Source: Apiotrichum sp. Y4204
Lineage: Eukaryota > Basidiomycota > Tremellomycetes > Trichosporonales > Trichosporonaceae
Assembly (NCBI GenBank): GCA_025531455.1
Contig: JAMYHL010000005.1
Span: 248,001 to 312,000 of the forward strand
Reading direction: 5' to 3'
DNA length: 64,000 nucleotides
Part shown: positions 55,149 to 64,000 of the stretch, in pieces
Layout of the letters: every line of letters begins with the position of its first letter
Numbering within the stretch: the first letter of the stretch is position 1
Notes under the pieces: generated by a model
What the model was told of the DNA's origin: nothing
Databases searched by the model: none
What the model saw: the letters and a program-made list of their open reading frames with translations, nothing else
Position numbers and translations under genes: made by a program

Positions 55149-57139
55149 TTACACGATGCTGATGGAATGACTAGTATGTGACGTTGCGCGCTCGATCGTC
55201 TCCTCATTCGCCGCGCCCTCGAGATCCTCCGTTTCGGCAGTGTCCATCCCGCACTTTTCTCTCTCGCGGCGCTCGTGCTCAAGCGCATCTCGTTCCTGCG
55301 CCATGAGCTGGCGGGAGAAGGGAGACCGCGCGCGGATCTGCGGGCCGTAGAAGAATGCGGCAAAGGGGACCAGAGCGAGCAGCGCGGCAAGGCCGCCCAT
55401 CAGTACCAGCGCCCAGCGCACCGTCATGCCCTCGAACATTGAGGTTGTGAACATGGAAAACGCGCCGCCGAGCATGTTGCGCGTGAAGGACTGACCGGCG
55501 ATGGCTGACGACGCGTACACGCCGTAGCACTCGGAGAGGTATGTGAAGGCGGTGATGTAGATGGTCATGATCGCGGCTGTGGTCAGAGCTACTCACTTCC
55601 ATTTTACTTACCCAGGAGGATAGTCACGCCAACGCAGGGCCCGATCCAATGGACACCAGTGATACACGTAAAGCCCGTGATGAAGCAGCCGACTGCGAAA
55701 AGCACGCCGGCTACCATTGGGGCGTAGAGTCTCGCCTCGACACCATACTTGGCCGCCTTGGCGCGATAGACCCGTTCTTGAATAAAGTTGCCGATGAAGC
55801 CTAGGACAGCCCCGATGCACATTGTCCAGTATACTTGGCCGACAGCAATGGTGTCGAATCCGTGAAACGTTCTGAACATGTACGGCACGCCCGCAATCTG
55901 GGTGTAGAACACGCCCCACTGCCTGTCAGACACATTGCAACGCACGACCTACACCAAGAGCAATCCAGAGAGAAAAGAACGTCACAATCGGCTCCTTGAC
56001 GAGGAATACGAGCGGGCGGGACATGCTCTGCACAAGCGCGGTCGAAAACTTGACCTTTTCAATCTCCGATTTTGCGAGATACCTGGCACCGTCGGCAGTC
56101 CCGCGCGCCTTGCGCAGCTTGGCCGCCTTCCGGCGGAGGAGAACGGTGGAGCGCGTTTCGCGCATCACGATGAATACGACAGGACAGAAGGCGCCCAAGG
56201 CGATGAACTGGATCCAGTTGACCCACCGCCACCCGAGGGCGACGGTTGCCCACGACATGGTCGCACCGCCCAAGCCCGTGCCGAAAATTGCGCAGAAACC
56301 GAATAGCTGGGGTCAGAAAAGTAGAGAGCGTGAGACTCACGGCCATGGGGAGGCCGCGCTGGCTGGGGATGAAAATGTCCGAGATCGTGCCGCCGACGAG
56401 CGTCGCGCCTATGCTGCCTGCTGTTCCGAGGATAAAGCGGCAGACAAGGATGGTGGTAGTATTCGTCCCACTGCCGCATTAGCACCGTCACGAGCCCAGT
56501 GCTCACAGAGTCATCATCAGGTGCAGTATGAAGAAGACGATTACGGCGGTGATGTATGTCCACTTGCGACCGAGCTCTTCGGAAACTGGGGCGAGCACTA
56601 GTGGGGCAATCGCAAACCCCCAACAGTAAAGCGCTATTCCCGCTTCAACCTGGAGGGTGTTACATCCCAGCTCCGCACACATGTCTCTGGCCGAAATAGA
56701 GTATGCCGATGTCGTGTAGGCTGGCGTCAGTGGCAATCGGCCGGTGGCTCTCACCAGTGATAAATGTGAAGAATGTAGCAACCAGTGTGATCGCGAGCTT
56801 GCGCCCCTTTGAGAAGAAGAAGGGGTTGTCTCTCGAGCCCGCCGGGAACTCTACCCAGATGACGCGCTCCTCTGTTCCGTCCTCTCGCGGAAGTGTCCCG
56901 AAGCTGCACCCCTCGGGGAGAGCTGCGGGGTTCTCATACATGGCCTTTTCCTTGCCCAGCTCATCATCGGTACAGCTCTTTGCTCCCATCCTTGGTGCAA
57001 AGCTGTTCGATGTCGTCGCCCGAGTCGGGGCGGGGGTTGACGCCGCCGAGTGGTCGTACAGCGTGTCACTCGTAGTGGTCCGAGGGACCTCACCTCTATC
57101 TGGCCGTTCAATATCTGTTGTCGCAACTCTTGGCGCCAT
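55149..57139 (-). CDS. Major facilitator superfamily transporter (DHA1-like drug:H+ antiporter)
   Basis: Six exons (56755-57139, 56507-56720, 56341-56470, 55953-56306, 55612-55918, 55149-55576) join to 605 residues. A cytosolic N-terminus of about 115 residues precedes 12 predicted helices. Signatures are TTSAYSISARDMCAELG in the first loop, GFAIAPLVLAPVSEELGRKW (the loop 2-3 G-x-x-x-D/E-R-x-G-R type motif) and LVCRFILGTAGSIGATLVGGTISDIF (motif C region typical of antiporters). RGLPMALFGFCAIFGTGLGG also fits the DHA1 group of fungal polyamine/drug exporters. The central loop is basic (LLRRKAAKLRKARG). The C-terminus is long and acidic. The substrate cannot be told from sequence; transporters of this group are usually induced by toxic compounds. 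Confidence 0.87.
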
Positions 57140-58128
57140 GTCAGTTTACAGAGTCTGGATCTGTTCTGTGCGCTAGATATACAAGGTGGTCATCTCATCG
57201 TCCGACTTTGTTAGTGTTGTTAATATATTTCTGGCGTATCCCACATTCCACACGGAGCAGTTGCGCGGTTAGGCGCCGACTCGTTCATCTCCGAATCGAC
57301 GTTCGACATCTGGGCTTGTGGAAGCCAGGGGCAAGTTCGGATCAAGCGCAGATTGTAAGACACCGAGTCGGGCAAGCAGACACGCGGGCAAGCGGCCAAG
57401 CTAAGCGTGTGGAGCCTCGACGTCAGCACCTGCTCCTCAGGAGGCTGCCCGCGGCCAGGGACCAACCGAGGATGCTGAGCCGGCGATTGCCGAAGCTCGC
57501 GACTCAGATGATGGTGGATCCTTATTATTGAGTCGGTATAGCGGCTAGCGTGGTCGCATGATCTACAAGTCTTGATAAGTATCTGGCCGGAGTTCAACGC
57601 TGAGGAGTGACACTTATCTCTGATGACTTTAACGCGAAGGCTTCAGTGCCACTGACATGTGCGCAGCCTCATACTGTAGGCCCAACGACGGGTTCATGGG
57701 ATGCAGAAGCTTGTTCGCCTGTACGAGTCTTCGGCGATGGCGGCTACCATGGTCTCATGATTTACAAGGCAATATATCGGCCTCACTGTGCTCCGTGGAT
57801 GACTGGATAACAGGAAGGATGTCGCAGTTGGCGGACAGCTGGAATCTCGGGCAAAGATAGGCGCATCGGGCACTACCACGGGCTGCTTCACAGCGTTGAC
57901 GATATTCTTCTGACAACATCAGGACCTCCTGGTACCAGTACAAATAGGGATAATCTAAAAACGTGCAGAGAGTCTCCAACGTGGAATGCGCTAAAAACGC
58001 GACTCAAACATGCTCCTTCGTCCGCCATTCCCGGAGGAGATAACGGCTTCAGTCTGATGGGAGAGGAGTGACGTTTGTCCAGAATCCCAGGATGACGGTG
58101 GGGGAGCGCGGCGTGGAGTCCAGCCGCG
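57140..58128. other. Intergenic upstream of the MFS gene
   Basis: No supported gene; short frames only. The MFS promoter should lie in the first few hundred bases. Confidence 0.4.
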
Positions 58129-58461
58129 TTGTTCATTATGGCCCACAAAGGACACATGTCCTTTTGACAAACAGACTCCATCAGCATTGGAGGAACACAA
58201 TCAGCCATAGCTGACATCAATGGTGGCTGCTGCATGGTGTGCAAATCGGTTGGACACCGCGCCAAGGACTGTCCCGTTGAGGCGAAGATGATCGCCGAGC
58301 AGCGTGCGCCCAACTTTGCGGCCTCTGGTCACGACCAGGCAGTGAACCCCCTCGCCCTCGGCGTGGGTGTGGTTGCCGCGCGGGGACGAGGACGACTACA
58401 TGACTTCAACGGGCGCCTTCCAAGGTAACAGGAAACGCAATGCGCGGGCTAGGAACGGATA
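58129..58461 (+). pseudogene. Decayed CCHC zinc-knuckle gene fragment (ZCCHC9-like)
   Basis: At 58225-58272 an intact knuckle reads CCMVCKSVGHRAKDCP (C-x2-C-x4-H-x4-C). About 30 residues upstream in the same frame lies the ghost of another. It keeps HKGHMSF but has lost both first cysteines, and an in-frame TGA (58165-58167) replaces the residue before the last Cys. After the good knuckle the frame shifts by one base near 58380, and the shifted frame then reads GDEDDYM, the acidic C-terminal mark of ZCCHC9-like proteins, before ending at TAG (58459-58461). No upstream exons or start could be found. The pattern fits a dying copy of a multi-knuckle RNA-binding gene. A spliced functional gene is less likely, because the upstream stop and lost cysteines have no intron boundaries around them. 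Confidence 0.55.
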
Positions 58462-61400
58462 GCTTGGCCTCGCGAAAGCCCTGGCAAAGAGGGCTCGTTC
58501 GACCCCGCCGTCAACGTCCCCTGAGGTGAGGACAAGCCGACTCAGCGACTCACTGTCGACGGGAGTGTTCACCACAGTTCTGCCTTTCTTTTCCAGGTTG
58601 CCACTCTTGCATCTTGGGAACATCCTCCATCGCTTACTCATTTCCTATGCCAGGGCAGCTCGAACACAATGGCTGGGCGCAACGCACGGCGCACGACAAG
58701 ACGGGCCAGACGGGGGGTAGACACAAAAAGGCGCGCCCTCCCTGGAGGGTCGACTGTTAGGCCTTTTCTTTGCAAGGTTCGAACCCGCGTTGCTTGTAAC
58801 ACGGTGTTCTACTGCCAAGTCCAGTACGACCTGGATCTGCGATTTATTATACAGGTCCGCGACGACCACGCGGAAACATGGGAATGCTGGATCCTTATGA
58901 GGAGTCCCCAGCGCGTCCTGGGGGTTGCCGACATGGGGTTCAACTTACCCCAGCTTCAAGACGATTCGTATCTACCTGAAGACGGAACTCTGGCCCGGCA
59001 CGGAGACCGAGATGCGGGAGGGCAGTAGACCTCTATACATCATTGCTTGGGCGGCGCTCAAACTGGCGAAAGATGGCGGCACACCATTGCCTGCTTGCTG
59101 CCCGACGCGGCGAAAACACAGTGGCCGCTCCAACGACTTGTTGGCGGGTTGAAAGCCGATGAACTGCTTCAGTCGGAGAAGAGCTGGATAGAACGTTCGG
59201 ACTCGAGATCTCCCAGTCGCATGATACCATCAATCTCTCCACGCGATCTTCTCCTGTCTTTCGGTCGCTGCGGGGAAGTGCAGTGGTGAACGGCCAGTAC
59301 AGTCGGTCATAACAAGCCTGGATCAGTAGAGATAGAGGTGCGATCTCATGTAGATCGTGAAATCACAAACATCCTTGTAAACCATCCCCTCGCCATCTCG
59401 GATGGAACCATATAACCACACCCAATATCAGACAGGCGATCGGAGATGACTGGAGACGCAACACGAGCCGAAGAAGCTCAGTCAGAGTCGGTCGGCGCTG
59501 ATCGCTTCTGCGGCCGATATACTTGCACGTAGGTCGGCCGTGGGGACAGACGAATCGACTTGGTCGCGTGCATCTATATATCCCAGAGATTCAGAGCTTC
59601 AGAGCTCCAGATGTAGATGGCGGACACGGCAGATATGGCGGAGATGGCGTCGCCCAGGGTTCCCGAGAACCTTGTCGGGGTGAAACGAATCAGCCCCACG
59701 CGAGCCAGGGTACCGCAGGGCTGGGCAGCAGGGCAGCAGGGCCGACACAATCGCGCACTCCAGAGCTCCAGTGACTGGTCGACGTTGTGCCCGACCCGGA
59801 GGGTACCCTAGCAGCTAACTGTCATGGAGCGGCACATTATTGGAGTAGGAGTCGTCGGCCGTTCTTGGCGGTGCTATTTCAGTGAATTTAGGCTTTTGCG
59901 CACACGCGCACAACACGTCGGGAAGAAGTCCAGTACATGTACTGAACTGTCAAGGCTACATACTCCTCTGCGCCGGGATGCCTTCATTGGCATGTAATTA
60001 GATCCACCTCCGGCCCAGAACTATTGATGCGCAAACGAGCGTAAAGGCATAAAAAGCGCACCATCAGAGTGCCGAAACAAAATGACAGCTTGAAGGGCAT
60101 TTATTAACCTCGAGAGGGTTTGCCTGCATGCCGTACAAGAAGTGGAGCACTAGAGCAGTCTGCTGTGCTCCTCTGCTCCTCATGAGCTTGTGTCCTAGTG
60201 CCCTGTGTAGGTAGGTACGTACTGTAGGTACTGTAGGTGTCATGTGCTGCAGCCCACGACAGGAACGCAGAATCGCGGCCCAGTCCCCCTTTGAGCTCAT
60301 CTCCCAGAAACCAAAAGAGGCCGAAGTGGTGCACCAGATTATCGGGTATCGCTCGTCCGAAATCAATGTTCAGCCAATCAGGGCGCGCGATTGCCGATGT
60401 CGGCCGTGAATTATTATATTTGGGCACAGAGCTCTGGGAACTGGGAACTCTGGGAACCAACCATGCGCTCTGCATCCTCTGGATTTCTGGTTTGGTCTCT
60501 GTTGTTCTGCGACATACGTACAACGTACAGGAGCAGGAGCAGGAGTGTGGGAAGGATAGGGGACCGCTCCAGAAAAGCCCCATGCATAGCGCTGCGAGAC
60601 GATGACCTCAGGTGATGACCTCAAGCGATGCTATACTGGGCAATCTGATATGAATGCCAACGTACAAGCGTGATGCCTGTGGGCCATGATCCATCGCACC
60701 CATCCACTTCGCTTACCATGGTTCTCAGAATGCACACACTTCCGGCTCAAAAGCTCCACGGCTGTGTGGCATGGAGCACGGAGGATGTGGAACATCGCCC
60801 GGCCCCGGACCCACTGTCCGCTGGGGATTGGATGCAGATGTTCTGAGCTCTGGTGGATCGGGCGGAATGCAATAAACGAAGCACTTTATCAGATAGAGGG
60901 GGGCCAGCTGGGGCAGAGACCTGTGTCTCAGCATGAAAAAGGGGTGTGTGTGTGGCTGGGGCGGAGTGCCCAAAAGGTGTGCCTTTTTGTTGTGCCTGTG
61001 CACACGCGCGCGGCCCTGGCAGCTGTTCCACTGCCCAGAAGAAAAATCAAGTGATCTAGTTGCCGGCCGATTCTGCTCGTCTGCATCGGACCCGACCAAC
61101 CAAACACTCGCAGTTCCTTCCAGCCTGCTCGCGCCGTTCGGGGTGTTGCCCTCCCCCCTTCTTCCCTTGCTCCTCTCCCTACCCCGACCATTGAGGAGCG
61201 CATCGTAGCTCGCTGGTCCAGTGTATCGACCAGTGCCAAGCCAGCAACTGGCGGAGGAGCAAGCCGACCGTGTCCGAAAAAAGCTCACTTGCATCTGCTT
61301 GGCTACTCTGTTTTTGCCTCTGCCTAGCTTTTTTTTTCTTTCTTTTTCTTTCCTGTCTCACCCTCAGCCCTTCTGTTCTGCCCTTGCAAGCCACCCCTCT

Positions 61401-61732
61401 CCTCTCTCGCCCGGCGCTTCACGGACACTGGCCACTGGGCGTGCGTTATCAGATAATTCCGCCAACTCGCGAACAGCCAGCGACTAGTCGAAGGAACCCT
61501 TGCGGCCTTTGCCTGGATACCCGCGCCCTTTTAAAAGCCCACAGACGACCAAGAGCCATTTCTTCCTCCTCCTTGCGTCGCGGTTCACTTTCTCTACCTC
61601 CAACAATCTTTTTTGACCCATTCCCCTTCGTGTTGAGTTTGCCCAACAACTCATCGCAAAACAGAGTAACCCCGACTCGACACTCCACACTCAACCGCGC
61701 CCTCAACCGATCCGACCCATCGCAAGGTCACC
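58462..61732. other. Gene-poor region upstream of the multicopper oxidase gene
   Basis: 3.3 kb without a supported gene. CT-rich text from about 61310 to 61420 and from 61560 to 61640 resembles a fungal core promoter and leader of the oxidase gene. A T-arm-like GGTTCGAACC word at 58776 was examined and does not fold into a tRNA. Confidence 0.4.
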
Positions 61733-63787
61733 ATGGTCGCCGCTGCCCTCCTCGCGGCACTCCCGCTCGTGACCCTCGCCCAGGCCAAGGTCATCGAGCA
61801 CTGGTGGAACATTTCGTATGCCCAGGCCAACCCCGACCAGCTGCAGGAGCGCCGTGTTATCGGCATCAACGGCTCGTGGCCGTGAGTATTCTCAGCGTTA
61901 ATCAGTCGCGATCGGGCAATTGCCATGGCAACGAGGAATCGACTAACCGCCCAGCCCGCCCATCCTGTACGGCACACAGGGCGATGTTCACCTCATTCAC
62001 GCGACCAACGGCCTCGAGCCCGGAATCCCCACCGCGCTCCACGCCCACGGCATGTTCTTCAACGGCACAAACTACTTTGACGGCGCGACCGGCGTCACCC
62101 AGTGCGGTATCCCCTACGGCCAAACGTTCGACTACCAGATCGACACCTCGCTGAACGTGAGTGGTGTATGTGAGAGCTTGCGCTAATCCTCGCAGCAGGG
62201 CACCTTCTGGATCCACGGCCATTACAACGGCCAGTACGTCGACGGTCTCCGCTCTCGTACGTTGCCATGCCCAGCTTCCACCTAACCCCAGCCAACATTG
62301 TCTTGCCCGCCAAGAACCGTACCGACAATGTCACTTGGGACGAGGAGTACCACATCACTGTCGGTGACTGGTACCACGACCAGCACCAGTACCTGCTCGA
62401 CAATGAGTTCCTCACCTGGACCAACCCCACTGGCGCCGAGCCTGTGCCCAAGTCGGCAGCCATTTTCGTTGGTAAGGGCGACAAGTACCTGCACACCAAC
62501 GAGGAGATTTCGGCCGGTGTCGGAGTCAACGACAATGCTTACATCCCCTTCGAGGCCAACAAGACCTACCGTCTGCGTATCATCAACATGGCTGCGCTGG
62601 CCATGTGGTACATTGCCATCGACTCGCACGACATGTACATTATCGAGACCGACGGTGTCGAAGTCGAGCCCTACAAGATTGACGTTCTCACCATCTCGGT
62701 TGCGCAGCGTTACTCGGTTCTCGTCAAGGCCAAGAACGAGACGAACAAGAACTACGCCATGATGTTCATGCAGTCCGAGGACATGTACGATGTGGTTCCC
62801 GAGGACCTCATTCTGAACAACACTGTCCAGATTCGCTACAACCAGGCCAATGAGAATGCCACCGCGGTCATCTACGAGGCCGTTCCCCTCGTCAACGACA
62901 CCGAGTACATTCCTGTCGACAAGGAGCCGTCTGTCACTCCGGACGTTGAGTACACCCTGCACACCTTCTTCGACACGTACGACGATGGCACCAACCGTGC
63001 TTCCTTCACCCTCGAGGACGGTTTCCAGAACTCCACCTTCCGTCCCCCTATCACCCCCTCCATGTTCACCGCGCTCTCGATGGGCAAGGACGCCATGAAC
63101 ACTGCCATCTACGGCCACCAGACCAACGTCCTCGCCTTCAAGCACCTCGACATGGTCCAGCTTACCGTCTTCAACTGGGACGCCGGATTCCACCCCTTCC
63201 ATCTTCACGGCCACCACTTCCAGGTCATTGAGAAGTCGTTCGACGTTACCTCGGACGACAAGGTCATCAACCCGGACACGATCGATCTCCAGACGAACCC
63301 GGCGCGTCGCGACACCATCACCATCCCGCCGTCCGGCAAGGTTGTCATCCGCTTCCGTGCCGACAACCCCGGCGCGTGGTTCTTCCACTGCCACATTGAC
63401 TGGCATCTGTCCTCGGGTCTTGCTGCCGTCTTCCTCGAGGCACCCGAAGTCATGCAGGAGCGCATCAAGCCTCCTCAGTTCATGTACGACCACTGCAAGG
63501 CCGCCAACATCCCCTCGAGCGGCAACGTCGTCGGCCTCATGTCCACCACCGACTTTAAGGGCCAGCCGTATGGTCCCTTCCCGCTCAAGATGGACTGGAC
63601 CCCCAAGGCCATCGGCGCGCTCGCCGGCTGCATCATCACCTTCCTGGTTGGTGTCGCCACGATCGTGTGGTACGGCCACGGCGACCTGTCCGAGGAGGAG
63701 CTCGAGGAGGAGGTGCGCCGCTCGATCGAGCACAAGCAGAACAAGGTGCCCGTGTGGAAGAAGGCCTTCTCGTCCAACCGCACCTAA
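61733..63787 (+). CDS. FET3: Fet3-type multicopper ferroxidase
   Basis: Exons 61733-61881, 61955-62156, 62196-62256 and 62292-63787 join to 635 residues. Such proteins oxidise Fe(II) to Fe(III) at the plasma membrane and pass it to the permease Ftr1. A signal peptide (MVAAALLAALPLVTLAQA) opens the protein. All four copper motifs are present: HAHG (His79, His81), WIHGH (His124, His126), HPFHLHGHH (from His438) and HCHIDWH (from His503, with Cys504 the type-1 ligand). One hydrophobic helix (about 577-599) followed by an acidic then basic tail gives a type I membrane anchor, which separates Fet3 from secreted laccases. Ten or so N-x-S/T sites are seen. Exon 3 begins at a CAGCAG tandem acceptor, so Gln118 may be optional. 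The partner FTR1 is not in the 213 bases that follow. Confidence 0.92.
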
Positions 63788-64000
63788 GCGGCTGGAGCCG
63801 GAGCGGCAGCAGGCGGGTAGCCTGGCTGTGTGCAGTGCAGCGCAGAACTGCGCGAGCGGCGCTATGTATGTAGTCGTGTCGTGTTTTCCCTCATTCCCCA
63901 TTTTCTCTCCCTACCGTATCATCTAGGCGCACCGCGCAAAGTCATAATAGCTAGAAATCCATGCAGGATAAATGGAGCCACCGTTGTGTCTTTTCTGTGG
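63788..64000. other. 3' flank of the multicopper oxidase gene
   Basis: No gene seen; it presumably holds the polyadenylation site. The window ends here, so an adjacent FTR1 cannot be judged. Confidence 0.4.

Noticed and set aside
58773..58832. tRNA-like text on the minus strand containing GGTTCGAACC
   Set aside because: A T-arm can be drawn, but the anticodon stem does not pair and no matching 5' acceptor exists.
62282..63901. Very long antisense frame opposite the multicopper oxidase gene
   Set aside because: It mirrors the codon bias of the real gene (Val/Leu/Asp/Glu-rich shadow); the sense strand has all copper motifs.
1..64000. CRISPR arrays, transposase genes, long terminal repeats or terminal inverted repeats
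   Set aside because: None seen: no regularly spaced repeats and no transposase or reverse transcriptase motifs in any frame read.

Overview
The window is nuclear DNA of a GC-rich basidiomycete yeast. Most genes are cut by many very short introns (about 34-65 bases). These introns usually start GTGAGT, carry a CTGAC/CTAAC branch site and end in CAG. Gene content (STYX-like phosphatase relative, soluble fumarate reductase with a cytochrome b5 tail, Fet3-type oxidase, DPM2) and intron style point to Tremellomycetes, perhaps Trichosporonales. The exact taxon is inference. I rebuilt the gene models by joining exons by eye, checking phase and family alignment at each junction.

Layout. 0-6 kb: a low-complexity Ser/Pro-rich protein, then two small secreted SH3b-like paralogues on the minus strand. 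7-13.4 kb: a minus-strand run of ISU1 (Fe-S scaffold), a HAL3/PPC-decarboxylase-like flavoprotein and a Sac2/INPP5F-type phosphoinositide phosphatase. 13.4-25 kb: gene-poor, with one GPI-anchored protein and one intron-containing tRNA-Val(AAC); it also holds a G-run/C-run pair around an unresolved base. 25-39 kb: a large Ser/Gln-rich protein, a STYX pseudophosphatase, an alkyltransferase-like (ATL) DNA-damage protein, an arrestin-fold protein, and ribosomal uL1 head-to-head with mitochondrial bL28. 39-48.5 kb: a prepro-defensin-like peptide, a doubtful small membrane protein, a GPI-type secreted protein, an F-box-like protein, 6-phosphogluconolactonase and an APH-like kinase relative. 50-57 kb: soluble fumarate reductase fused to cytochrome b5, DPM2 and an MFS transporter. 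57-61.7 kb is gene-poor but holds the decayed remains of a CCHC zinc-knuckle gene. 61.7-63.8 kb: a Fet3-type multicopper oxidase with a C-terminal membrane anchor.

There is no single operon-like system. The best leads are: (1) a compact eight-cysteine defensin-like peptide with signal peptide, propeptide and Kex2 sites; (2) a tandem pair of secreted SH3b-like proteins; (3) several proteins whose family catalytic residues are replaced (STYX Arg to Thr, HAL3-like lacking the Cys loop, ATL Cys to Trp, APH-like His/Asn to Met/Ser); (4) notable splicing, including a start codon split by an intron, an exon ending exactly at ATG, a 9-base microexon and an in-frame stop-free intron; and (5) a zinc-knuckle pseudogene in which one knuckle is destroyed and the next is intact.
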